DNA from: Chryseobacterium sp. ERMR1:04
GTDB lineage: Bacteria > Bacteroidota > Bacteroidia > Flavobacteriales > Weeksellaceae
Assembly: GCF_001297705.1 (NCBI RefSeq)
Contig: NZ_LIRF01000005.1
Location: forward strand, 62,001-126,000
Reading direction: 5' to 3'
Length of the DNA stretch: 64,000 nt
The stretch's first letter is position 1. Each line of letters begins with the position of its first letter. The translations under genes and the position numbers were made by a program. The notes under the pieces are model-generated. The model was given only the letters and a program-made list of their open reading frames with translations, searched no databases and was not told where the DNA came from. This document shows positions 51,686 through 60,064 of the stretch, piece after piece.

Positions 51686-53623
51686 ATGAATATTAAGAAA
51701 ATAATATTGCTTCTCTGTAATTTAATAATATTTAATGCTATGACTGCTCAAAAGCATGAATTTCTTAAAATACCTAAGTTTAATGAGGCTGACTTATCGA
51801 AACCTAAATCTTTAATTGATGAAAATGCTCCAGCAGAGTTTTTACATAGATCGTCAGATTTTGTAATTGATGCAAAAACTGGTGAATTGCATAAAAAATT
51901 CTTTGCTAGAATAAAAATATATAGTAAAGAAAAAGCTGAGAAATGGCTTAGTTTGGAAATTCCGCTTATGGAGGTTGGTAATAAACATGAATATGTCACG
52001 TTGAAAGCAATTACTTATAATATTGAAAATGGGAAAGTTATTTCAACGAAAGTAAGCAAAGATTCAAAATATAAAAGCATAGAAGATAAAAATATAACAA
52101 TAACTAAATTTGCTTTTCCTAATGTGAAAGATGGGTCAATTATAGAATATCAGTATGAAATTGAATCCCCCTTTTTACTTTCAATACCTGAGGTATTCAT
52201 AGAAACTGAAATTCCCTCTGTTTACACTGAGTATGTATTAGATACTCCACAGAGTATTTTGTTCAGTATGAATTATTCTGGATCAATAAATCCAAAATAT
52301 ACACTGAGTCAAGATGATAGTTTCTATAATATACCTTATAAGACCTATCGTTTCGGATTTGAAAATGTAAAAGGTTTTAAAACTGAAAAATTCGTTGGAA
52401 ATGATAATAATTACAAGACCAAAATAAAAGCTGAGCTTAATTCAATAAATTTTCTGGGACGTTTTGAACAATATAATTTAACGTGGGATCAAATTATGAA
52501 AAACCTCTATGAAAATAGTCATTTTGGAGGAGAGTTGGGCAAAGCTAAAATAGCAAAAGAAAATATGCCTATAGAAGTTTTAAGTGCAAAGAGTTTGCAG
52601 GAAAAAGCGGATATAATCTTTAATTTTGTGAAAAATCAATATACTTGGAATAAAGAAAGAGGAATTTTTACATCTAACGGTATTAAAAAACTTATAGAAT
52701 CTAAAACTGGAAATGCCGCGGAGATAAATCTTTTGTTAATAGCAATGCTTAGAGAGATAGGTATAAAAGCAGATCCGCTTCTTATTTCAACCGTAAACAA
52801 TGGAATAATTAATATGGCTTTTCCAAGTACTTATAATGTAGATTTTATTATAGCAGCGGTCGAAACTAAAGATGGATATCATTTATATGATGCTACATCT
52901 AGGCAGTCTTCATGTAATGAATTACCTCCAAGGGATTGGAATCAATTTGGTATTTTGCTTTCAAAAGATAAAGCTAAGCAATTGGATATGATTAATTTAA
53001 AGCCTAGTTTTAAATATCTTACTATAGAAGCTAAAATAAATGAAAATGGTAGTATTTCTGGAAGTTATTCAGATAAAGATAAAGGAACTTTTGCCATCCT
53101 TTCCAAGGAAAGTTATGATGACAATGCAGATAAATATAAAAGACAATACAAAGAAAATTTTTCGACAAATTTTTTAGAGATTAATTCAAAAATTCTTGAA
53201 AATGGAGAATTTGAAAGTACGATGAAATTCTTAGAAGATAATTTAATTGATAAAGTAGGAAAGAAAATTATTATTAATCCTATGTTGTTTTTAAGTAAGA
53301 ATAGTAATGAATTTGATCAAGTAGAGCAAAGAAAGTATAGAATAGATTTTATTTCACCATTAGTTAAAGTAAAAAAAGTGGTATTAGAGATTCCTGAAGG
53401 ATATAGTATCGAAGAACTTCCAAAAAGTAAGAAAATTGTTACTGAAGATAAAGAGATCTCCTATAATTATGTAGTTGAGCAAAAAGGAAATACGCTTGAA
53501 ATTATCTCAACAACAACAGTGAACAGTGCAGATTATCCTAAAGAATATTATCCTGCGTTTAAGCAAATTTGGGGAGTCGCTTCAAAAACTGAAAATCAGG
53601 TGATCAGCCTTATTAAAAAATAA
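51686..53623 (+). CDS. DUF3857/transglutaminase-like protein, module 2 partner without catalytic Cys/His
   Basis: 645 residues, paralogue of the gene at 47748. Signal peptide ending NAMTAQ before KHEFLKIPKFNEADLSKPKS. The active-site loop reads SKTGNAAEINLLLIAMLREIG, so the Cys is again Ala; His is replaced by Phe in VDFIIAAVE; YDATSRQS keeps Asp. The C-terminal 80 residues are identical in protein to the module 1 homologue because of a nearly identical DNA tract, whereas the rest is only moderately similar. Closed by the hairpin at 53680. Confidence 0.85.
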   Translation: MNIKKIILLLCNLIIFNAMTAQKHEFLKIPKFNEADLSKPKSLIDENAPAEFLHRSSDFVIDAKTGELHKKFFARIKIYSKEKAEKWLSLEIPLMEVGNKHEYVTLKAITYNIENGKVISTKVSKDSKYKSIEDKNITITKFAFPNVKDGSIIEYQYEIESPFLLSIPEVFIETEIPSVYTEYVLDTPQSILFSMNYSGSINPKYTLSQDDSFYNIPYKTYRFGFENVKGFKTEKFVGNDNNYKTKIKAELNSINFLGRFEQYNLTWDQIMKNLYENSHFGGELGKAKIAKENMPIEVLSAKSLQEKADIIFNFVKNQYTWNKERGIFTSNGIKKLIESKTGNAAEINLLLIAMLREIGIKADPLLISTVNNGIINMAFPSTYNVDFIIAAVETKDGYHLYDATSRQSSCNELPPRDWNQFGILLSKDKAKQLDMINLKPSFKYLTIEAKINENGSISGSYSDKDKGTFAILSKESYDDNADKYKRQYKENFSTNFLEINSKILENGEFESTMKFLEDNLIDKVGKKIIINPMLFLSKNSNEFDQVEQRKYRIDFISPLVKVKKVVLEIPEGYSIEELPKSKKIVTEDKEISYNYVVEQKGNTLEIISTTTVNSADYPKEYYPAFKQIWGVASKTENQVISLIKK

Positions 53624-53679
53624 GGTTATGTAAATCAGTGCATTATGTATTTGTGTTGATTAAATTTTAAAATAATTGT

Positions 53680-53707
53680 AAAACCATTCAGAAAATGAAT
53701 GGTTTTT
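53680..53707 (+). terminator. Hairpin after module 2
   Basis: 10-bp stem AAAACCATTC / GAATGGTTTT with a 7-base loop. It ends only 26 bases before the next start, and no promoter box lies between, so it may act as a partial terminator. Confidence 0.7.
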
Positions 53708-53732
53708 GCATTTAAAAGAAAAAATGTAAACT

Positions 53733-54560
53733 ATGAAAAATACCATTGCTGTTTTAGCACTATCTTCTTTCTTTATTTTTTCGGCCTGTAAAAAGACGGA
53801 AACAAATAATAAAGCTGGTGAAAAGACAGAAGTTGGGCAAGCAGAAAAATTCATTGTAGATTCTGTGAAAGTGAATGATTCAATTATGATCACCGATTCT
53901 TTACAACTAAAATATTCTTCCAAAATGTTGGTTTTTCCTTCTATTAAAGATAAAAAACTCTTAGATAGTATTTATTTTACCAATAAAAATATTCAGGACT
54001 TTTCAAAATCAGGGATTGAAAATTTTATCAAAAAAGATAAAGATGGATATTATAAATCTATTAAAAAAGATGCAAAAGAATGGGTATTAGATGTTGAAAA
54101 TTATCAGGAATGGTATACGAGTTCATCTATGAATTTAAAATCCAACATGAATGATTTTATGCATATTCAATATATTTGGGGATCATATGAAGGCGGAGCG
54201 CATGATAATTATGGTTATAATGAACGAGTTTTCGATTTGAAAAATAGTAAGAAAGTTGAGCTGAAAGATATAACCTCAATGCCTAGGAATAAGCTGGAAG
54301 GTCTATTAAAACAAAATATTAATAAAATAAATACGGGCACAACCGATGAAAATGGGAAGGTCAATAATTCTGAAATGCTTTTAGTAGATGTAATTCCGGC
54401 AACGGATAATTTTTATTTCGATGATAAGAATTTGTATTTCCATTACAGTCCTTATGAGATTACAGCCTTTGCGGCAGGAGATATTATTATTCCTATTTCA
54501 TGGGAGGAACTAAAAGGAACTCTCAATGCTAAATTTAAAGAAAGAATGAAAATCAAATAA
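53733..54560 (+). CDS. RsiV/DUF3298-like lipoprotein, copy 1
   Basis: 275 residues. Lipobox in MKNTIAVLALSSFFIFSACKK (Cys19). A first domain (about 50-130) with YSSKMLVFPSIKDKKLLDSIYF, then the DUF3298/RsiV C-terminal fold: IQYIWGSYEGGAHDNYGYNERVFDLKNSKKVELKDITSM ... NFYFDDKNLYFHYSPYEITAFAAGDIIIPISWEEL, the wording seen in the lysozyme-binding anti-sigma factor RsiV and in PdaC-like proteins. No membrane-spanning anti-sigma part, so a surface-type lipoprotein is inferred. Followed by a paralogue. Confidence 0.78.
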   Translation: MKNTIAVLALSSFFIFSACKKTETNNKAGEKTEVGQAEKFIVDSVKVNDSIMITDSLQLKYSSKMLVFPSIKDKKLLDSIYFTNKNIQDFSKSGIENFIKKDKDGYYKSIKKDAKEWVLDVENYQEWYTSSSMNLKSNMNDFMHIQYIWGSYEGGAHDNYGYNERVFDLKNSKKVELKDITSMPRNKLEGLLKQNINKINTGTTDENGKVNNSEMLLVDVIPATDNFYFDDKNLYFHYSPYEITAFAAGDIIIPISWEELKGTLNAKFKERMKIK

Positions 54561-54561
54561 C

Positions 54562-54592
54562 CTAAAAAGCTTCCAAAATGGGAAGCTTTTTT
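54562..54592 (+). terminator. Terminator between the two DUF3298-like lipoprotein genes
   Basis: 11-bp stem AAAAAGCTTCC / GGAAGCTTTTT with a 6-base loop and T run. Confidence 0.88.
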
Positions 54593-54635
54593 ATTTTTGG
54601 AACATTTTTTGACCTAGTTATGTAAACACACTAAT

Positions 54636-55448
54636 ATGAAAAAAGCAGTCATTATGTTGGCTGTCTCCTTTTTTATCATGTTATCCGCATGCAAGGAAGT
54701 CGGCATAAAAAACAAACACGTACAGTCTGATGTTCCTGTAAATTTCATCATAGATTCAGTAATAGAAGAAGATCTGGCGAATGTTTTTGACTCGCTAAGT
54801 GTGAAATATTCTTCTCAATTATTAGTGTTTCCCAATCTAACAGATAAAAATCTTCTTCAAAATATATATGATAAGAAAAATATTAAAGACTTTTCTAAAG
54901 AAGGTCTTGTAAAATATTTAAAGACTCAGAAAAAAGAATTATACTCAAAGCTTAAAAAATCAAATAAATTTACTCATTTAAAACAGCTTCAGAAATGGGA
55001 AAAGACTTCTCAAATGAATATTAAATTTAATGAAAATCAATATTTGCATATTCAATATTATGAAAGTATGTTTATTGGAGGACTGTATAATTACTATAAC
55101 TATACGGAAAAGGTTTTTGACCTGAATGATAATAAAGAGTTAGAACTCAAAGATATTACTTCTATTTCAAAAGATAAACTTTCAAAAATACTCAATGAGA
55201 ATATTGATAAAACAACGATGATGCAGCAGATGAAAAAATATGATGTGTTAGAGTATAATACTTTACTCACAAAAGAAGTTCCTATGACAAATAATTTTTA
55301 TTTTGATGAAAATAATCTTTATTTCCACTACAATACAGAGGAAATTGCAGAGGGATATTCCATTGGAGATATTGTTATTCCTATTTCGTGGAATGAGTTG
55401 GGGAACACATTGAATATTGAATTTAAGCAAAGAATGAAGATTAAATAA
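54636..55448 (+). CDS. RsiV/DUF3298-like lipoprotein, copy 2
   Basis: 270 residues, paralogue of the previous gene. Lipobox MKKAVIMLAVSFFIMLSACKE (Cys19). Matching blocks: KYSSQLLVFPNLTDKNLLQNIY, HIQYYESMFIGGLYNYYNYTEKVFDLNDNKELELKDITSIS, NFYFDENNLYFHYNTEEIAEGYSIGDIVIPISWNELGNTLN and FKQRMKIK. The GGAHDN of copy 1 is GGLYNY here, so the conserved His is lost. Separate terminator between copies means each could be controlled separately. Confidence 0.75.
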   Translation: MKKAVIMLAVSFFIMLSACKEVGIKNKHVQSDVPVNFIIDSVIEEDLANVFDSLSVKYSSQLLVFPNLTDKNLLQNIYDKKNIKDFSKEGLVKYLKTQKKELYSKLKKSNKFTHLKQLQKWEKTSQMNIKFNENQYLHIQYYESMFIGGLYNYYNYTEKVFDLNDNKELELKDITSISKDKLSKILNENIDKTTMMQQMKKYDVLEYNTLLTKEVPMTNNFYFDENNLYFHYNTEEIAEGYSIGDIVIPISWNELGNTLNIEFKQRMKIK

Positions 55449-55541
55449 TCGATGAAGAGAATATTGGAATCTTATTATTCATTAATTTTTCAATTCAAAT
55501 TAAATACTATTAAAATCCTTTAGAATAACAAAGCAATTTTT

Positions 55542-55549
55542 TACTTTTG
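55542..55549 (+). promoter_or_regulatory. Promoter -7 box of the lipid kinase gene
   Basis: TACTTTTG, only five bases before the ATG at 55555. Transcription starting about 4-7 bases after the box would give a leaderless mRNA. Confidence 0.6.
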
Positions 55550-55554
55550 TAGCA

Positions 55555-56406
55555 ATGGAAAAAGTAGCTTTTATCATCAATCCTTTTTCGGCCAAAAAAA
55601 ATTATCAGCCATTTCTTAATGAACTGATAAAAAAGGTTGGAAATCCGCTGTATTATATTTCAGAATCTATTCAGGGAACGGATGATTTTATCCGATACAA
55701 TTTTGATAAAGTAGATATATTTGTAGCAATAGGAGGAGATGGAACAATTTCTACCGTAGCAAAAAATCTCATCAGTACAGAAAAGATTTTAGCAATTTTT
55801 CCTGCGGGCTCCGGGAACGGATTTTCTAATGAGACAAAATTCAGCAAAAATTTAGATGAGCTTCTTGCAAAAATCAATGCGAAAAAATCCAGAAAAATAG
55901 ATACGTTTACGGTGAATGAAAGGCTTTCTATCAATGTTTCAGGAACGGGTTTCGATGGGAAAGTGGTGAAAGAGTTTGAAAAAACTGATCGTGGATTCAA
56001 AAATTACATCAAAGTTTCTCTTAAAACATTCTTTAATTATAAGCCGATCAAGGTGAAGTTTACTGATGAAAAATATCAGCAATACAATGGCAGATATTTA
56101 ATGCTGAATATTGCGAATACACGCCAATTTGGTAATAACGCCTATATTGCTCCAAACGCCAGCAAAAGTGATGGTTTGGTAGATATGGTATTGGTTAAAA
56201 AGTTTCCCTTAACGTATTCTGCGCTGTTTGCCTACAGAATGTTTACCAAGAAACTGAAAGACGATGATTATGTGACTTATCTTCCGGTCTCCGAAATAGA
56301 ATTTAAAGTAAATACCAAAAACTGGCATTTGGATGGAGAATTCAATAAGATAAAATCACCGATTCACGTTAAAGTTCAGCCTTCTAGCTTGAATATTTTG
56401 ATTTAA
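55555..56406 (+). CDS. Diacylglycerol/lipid kinase family protein
   Basis: 283 residues with the DAGK catalytic fold (PF00781): N-terminal VAFIINPFSAKKNYQPF, nucleotide-binding IFVAIGGDGTISTVAKNL (GGDGT) and the adjacent PAGSGNGFSNETKF. The C-terminal YIAPNASKSDGLVDMVLV and WHLDGEF match YegS/BmrU-like lipid kinases. Substrate (diacylglycerol, undecaprenol, sphingoid base) cannot be determined. Family members in Bacteroidetes can act on sphingolipids, an inference only. Confidence 0.88.
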   Translation: MEKVAFIINPFSAKKNYQPFLNELIKKVGNPLYYISESIQGTDDFIRYNFDKVDIFVAIGGDGTISTVAKNLISTEKILAIFPAGSGNGFSNETKFSKNLDELLAKINAKKSRKIDTFTVNERLSINVSGTGFDGKVVKEFEKTDRGFKNYIKVSLKTFFNYKPIKVKFTDEKYQQYNGRYLMLNIANTRQFGNNAYIAPNASKSDGLVDMVLVKKFPLTYSALFAYRMFTKKLKDDDYVTYLPVSEIEFKVNTKNWHLDGEFNKIKSPIHVKVQPSSLNILI

Positions 56407-56407
56407 G

Positions 56408-56485
56408 GTCATTGCGAGGAGCGAAGCGACGAAGCAATTTCAAATACGATTTTTAATACAAAGTTTGTCATTCCGTAGGAATCTA
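56408..56485. repeat. Palindromic intergenic repeats behind the lipid kinase
   Basis: ATTGCGAGGAGCGAAGCG plus ACGAAGCAAT (56414-56441) can fold on itself. Then 56464-56484 repeats the 21-mer of 3747-3767 as a single arm. Confidence 0.65.
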
Positions 56486-56595
56486 TACACGAATCTTTCC
56501 ATACTATTTTCTAATACTATGCTTAGATCCTTTCAGGAAGATAAAGAAAGTATGTGTTGAGTTTTTATGACGATAATTTAAATCCAGACAAACAC

Positions 56596-56695
56596 TCTAG
56601 CCCCGATTGAAACGACATCCTTTTTGTGATAAGGCTTTGAAAAAAAAGCATCGGCGAAAAAGATACAGTGGAAAGCGGGATTAAGCTCCTGAAAA
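56596..56695. repeat. Intergenic repeat related to the trpB-trpA one
   Basis: AGCCCCGATTGAAACG, then ATCCTTTTTGTGAT, and later CAGTGGAAAGCGGGATTAAG follow the same order as at 20598-20695. No coding potential in 56407-56703. Confidence 0.5.
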
Positions 56696-56703
56696 TGAGA
56701 AGA

Positions 56704-57984
56704 TCAAACCTCCAATTTCTTCTCAATCTCATTCGGATGATCCAAACAGTAGTGTAGCTGATCTTTATCTAATTGTTTTTCCCAATTGGCAACTACTACC
56801 GTAGCGACAGAATTTCCAATAACATTGGTTAAAGCACGGCATTCACTCATGAATTTATCAATTCCAAGAATCAAAGTCATTCCAGCAATCGGAATTTCAG
56901 GAACGACGGCCAATGTTGCTGCTAGCGTTACAAATCCTGCTCCTGTAACTCCTGCCGCTCCTTTTGAGCTTAGCATGGCAACCAGAAGTAACATTAATTG
57001 TTTTTCAATCGAAAGATCGATATTTAAAGCCTGTGCGATGAATAAGGAAGCCAATGTCATGTAGATATTAGTTCCGTCAAGGTTGAAAGAATATCCGGTT
57101 GGAACTACCAAACCTACAATGGCTCTTGAGCACCCTGCTTTTTCAAGCTTTTCCATAATCCCAGGAAGCGCTGACTCGGAAGAGCTTGTTCCTAATACCA
57201 AAAGAAGTTCTTCTTTCAGATAATACATCAGTTTAAAAATATTAAAACCATTGTACCAAGCCACAGCACCCAAAACCAAAACAACAAAAAGGGCAGAGGT
57301 GATATAGAAGGTGCCGACTAAGAATATTAAATTTATAACAGAATGAAGTCCATATTTTCCAATCGTAAATGCCATAGCTCCAAAAGCACCAATGGGCGCT
57401 AATTTCATAAGCATGTGTACAATTTTAAAGATTGGAGTAGAAAGATCCTGTAAGAAGTCTGTAATTCTCTGACTTTTTTCTTTGGTCAATACCAAGGCAA
57501 CTCCCATTAAAACGGCCACCAGAAGAACCTGTAAAATATTTTCTCCCACTAACGGGCTAAACAGGGTTTCTGGAATGATGTTCATGATAAATCCTGTTAA
57601 GGTTGTTTCATGAGCTTTCTGCTGATATTGTGAAACATCGCCGGATAAAGTAGCCGGATCAATATTTAAACCGTGCCCGGGTTGTAATATATTCCCGACA
57701 ATTAAACCGATAATTAAAGCTAAAGTAGAAAAAGTAAAAAAATAGATCATTGCTTTTACGGCAATTCTTCCTACTTTTTTAAGATCGGTCATGTGGGCAA
57801 TTCCCAAAGTAAGGGTTATGAAAATTACCGGAGCAATAATCATTTTTACCAATTTAATGAAACCATCACCCAATGGTTTCATTTTTTCTCCTACTTCAGG
57901 ATAAAATCTTCCTAAAAGAATTCCTGCAATAATTGCAATAATAACCTGGAAATAAAGCTGCTGATAGAATTTTTTTGCTTTCAA
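56704..57984 (-). CDS. Dicarboxylate/amino acid:cation symporter (DctA/GltP family)
   Basis: 426 residues, about eight or more membrane segments. N-terminal [19 protein letters not shown] and [24 protein letters not shown]; the core has the serine-rich re-entrant loop [21 protein letters not shown], then [23 protein letters not shown] and [50 protein letters not shown]. This is the glutamate/aspartate/C4-dicarboxylate carrier pattern driven by protons or sodium. Start is TTG (57982-57984); no ATG fits. Uptake of C4-dicarboxylates or acidic amino acids likely. Confidence 0.93.
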   Translation of the reverse strand: MKAKKFYQQLYFQVIIAIIAGILLGRFYPEVGEKMKPLGDGFIKLVKMIIAPVIFITLTLGIAHMTDLKKVGRIAVKAMIYFFTFSTLALIIGLIVGNILQPGHGLNIDPATLSGDVSQYQQKAHETTLTGFIMNIIPETLFSPLVGENILQVLLVAVLMGVALVLTKEKSQRITDFLQDLSTPIFKIVHMLMKLAPIGAFGAMAFTIGKYGLHSVINLIFLVGTFYITSALFVVLVLGAVAWYNGFNIFKLMYYLKEELLLVLGTSSSESALPGIMEKLEKAGCSRAIVGLVVPTGYSFNLDGTNIYMTLASLFIAQALNIDLSIEKQLMLLLVAMLSSKGAAGVTGAGFVTLAATLAVVPEIPIAGMTLILGIDKFMSECRALTNVIGNSVATVVVANWEKQLDKDQLHYCLDHPNEIEKKLEV

Positions 57985-58053
57985 AAAAGAAGTATTTATA
58001 ATTTTAAATGAGGAAAATTAAGGAAATTTATCTTTATACATGATGAAAATCAT

Positions 58054-58093
58054 AAAAAGTTTCGGAGGGGCTGTAGCCCCGCCGAAACTTTTT
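58054..58093 (-). terminator. Long hairpin terminator after gamma-glutamyltransferase
   Basis: 18-bp stem (58054-58071 with 58076-58093, one mismatch) and a 4-base loop; T run on the minus-strand side. High GC core GGGGC-TGTA-GCCCC. Confidence 0.8.
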
Positions 58094-58146
58094 ATAGTAT
58101 AATTGACTCTGATCTTTAGTTAAGTATCAATATAATAAACAGGTAA

Positions 58147-59835
58147 TTATTCCACTGCTACAGAATCATCCCCGCGACCATCGGCCACAGCGTGAATCGT
58201 TGCAGTATCATCAATAACAATCATTTCTGTTTTTCCGATATATTTTACTTTTTCAATGACGTAATTTTTAGCTTTTAATTCCGAAATGGTAGATTCGGGG
58301 AAATTGTTTTCCACCGAAACGGTTTCAGGAAGCCATTGATGATGGAATTTTGGAGCATTAACAGAAATATTGGCATTCAATTTAAAATCAACAACATCTA
58401 CAATAGATTGATATACGGAAGTTGGGATTGTAGTTCCTCCGGGAGTTCCTACCACCATATATGGTTTTCCGTTTTTTAGAATAATTGTTGGCGTCATGGA
58501 GGAAAGCATTCTTTTATTAGGCTGGATGGAATTAGCCTCGCCACCCACCGCTCCAAACATATTGGGAACGCCAGGTTTTACAGAGAAGTCATCCATTTCA
58601 TTATTTAAAAAGAAACCGGCTCCTGTTACCAGTACTTTGCTGCCGTAATATCCGTTAAGGGTTGTGGTAACTGCTGCTGCATTTCCTTCTTTATCAATCA
58701 CTGAAATATGGGTAGTTTCTGTTGATTCTTTGGGTTGTTTAATGATTTTTCCAACCTCTGAACTTGGAGTCGCTTTATTGAAACTGAAACTTTTCCATCT
58801 GTTTTTTAAATATTCGTCAGAGATCAAATAAGACGTTTTATCCTGAATGAAATCCGGATCCCCCATATATTCTGCTCTATCAGCATAGGCTCTTCTTTCT
58901 GCTTCTACCATGATCTGTACGGCAGGAGTGGAGTTTTGTTGATACTTTTCTAAGTTCTCAAAAGCAGCCATTCTTAACATTTGAGCTAAAAGGACACCTC
59001 CGCTTGAAGGTAGAGGCATGGTGACAACATTGTTTCCTTTATAATCGAATTCCAGTGCTTTTCTTTCGGCAACTTTATAATTTTTTAAATCTTCTAATGT
59101 GATAATTCCGTTTCCTCTTTTCATTTCGGCAATCAAAAGATCAGCTGTTTTTCCCTCATAGAATCCTTTGGCTCCTAATTTCTGAATGAGCTTTAACGTT
59201 TCTGCCAATTCTTTCTGAACCAAAATATCTCCTGCTTTCCAAGGAGTATTTTTTACAAAAAGAATCGTCGATTTATTATGTTTTTGAAATTTTTCTTTTT
59301 GAGAATTCAGCATATCAGCTTCCTTGTCGGTAATCGCAAACCCTTTTTCAGCCAAATCAATAGCAGGTTGGATGATTTTAGCCATAGGAAGTTTACAGTA
59401 TTTTAAAGTAGCAAAAAATCCGGCGATACTTCCTGGGATGCCTACCGCTAACCTTCCATTTTGGGATAAATCTGTGTCGGCTTTACCGTTTTTATTGAGA
59501 TACATATCTCTTGAAGCCTTTTTTGGAGCAGTTTCACGATAATCAATTGTGAATTTTTCACCATTATTTTTCACGCCCACTAAGAAACCGCCGCCGCCGA
59601 TGTTTCCAGCTTGAGGATAAACTACGGCTAAAGCATACTGCGTTGCTGTGATAGCATCATACGCGTTACCTCCCATTTTGAGAATCTGGGCTCCGGCTTC
59701 ACTGGCAAGAGGATGTGCAGAAACCACAACGCCTTTGTTTTTTACTTTAACTTCTTTTACAATGGTAATATCAGTAAACTGACCCAAATAGAATTGAGTA
59801 CCTAGGAATAATGCTGCGATAATGAGTCCTTTCAT
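58147..59835 (-). CDS. ggt: Gamma-glutamyltransferase
   Basis: 562 residues from ATG at 59833-59835; a further upstream ATG (59878) is excluded because the promoter box lies between. Signal peptide MKGLIIAALFLGTQFYLGQ. Autocatalytic Thr in STETTHISVIDKEGNAAAVTTTLNGYYGS; DYRETAPKKASRDMY (Arg for the gamma-glutamyl group) and GGGFLVG; SSMTPTIILKNGKPYMVVGTPGGTTIPT is the small-subunit signature. Cleaves glutathione and other gamma-glutamyl compounds in the periplasm, giving glutamate that the neighbouring DctA-type carrier might take up. Confidence 0.95.
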   Translation of the reverse strand: MKGLIIAALFLGTQFYLGQFTDITIVKEVKVKNKGVVVSAHPLASEAGAQILKMGGNAYDAITATQYALAVVYPQAGNIGGGGFLVGVKNNGEKFTIDYRETAPKKASRDMYLNKNGKADTDLSQNGRLAVGIPGSIAGFFATLKYCKLPMAKIIQPAIDLAEKGFAITDKEADMLNSQKEKFQKHNKSTILFVKNTPWKAGDILVQKELAETLKLIQKLGAKGFYEGKTADLLIAEMKRGNGIITLEDLKNYKVAERKALEFDYKGNNVVTMPLPSSGGVLLAQMLRMAAFENLEKYQQNSTPAVQIMVEAERRAYADRAEYMGDPDFIQDKTSYLISDEYLKNRWKSFSFNKATPSSEVGKIIKQPKESTETTHISVIDKEGNAAAVTTTLNGYYGSKVLVTGAGFFLNNEMDDFSVKPGVPNMFGAVGGEANSIQPNKRMLSSMTPTIILKNGKPYMVVGTPGGTTIPTSVYQSIVDVVDFKLNANISVNAPKFHHQWLPETVSVENNFPESTISELKAKNYVIEKVKYIGKTEMIVIDDTATIHAVADGRGDDSVAVE

Positions 59836-59858
59836 ATTATTTGTATTTTTCTTATAAA

Positions 59859-59866
59859 CAAAAGTA
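59859..59866 (-). promoter_or_regulatory. Promoter -7 box of ggt
   Basis: TACTTTTG on the minus strand, 23 bases before the ATG at 59835. It sets the start choice. Confidence 0.6.
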
Positions 59867-60045
59867 TATATTTTTTTCATGAAAATCTTCCTTAAATAGA
59901 TGTGAAATGTTCATGTGAATTGTTTTATTTGTATTTTAAAATAGGATGTAATTTATAATGTTCATTTAATAATATTATTTAATGGTTATAATTCATCTGT
60001 ATGGTCTTTGTTTTGAGTTTTTAATTATTCTTTAGAATAATTCAC

Positions 60046-60053
60046 TATTTTTG
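60046..60053 (+). promoter_or_regulatory. Promoter -7 box of the TonB-dependent receptor gene
   Basis: TATTTTTG, 11 bases before the start codon; a small inverted repeat (TTATTC-TTTA-GAATAA, 60025-60040) lies just upstream and might be an operator. Confidence 0.55.
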
Positions 60054-60064
60054 AAAAAAAGCAT

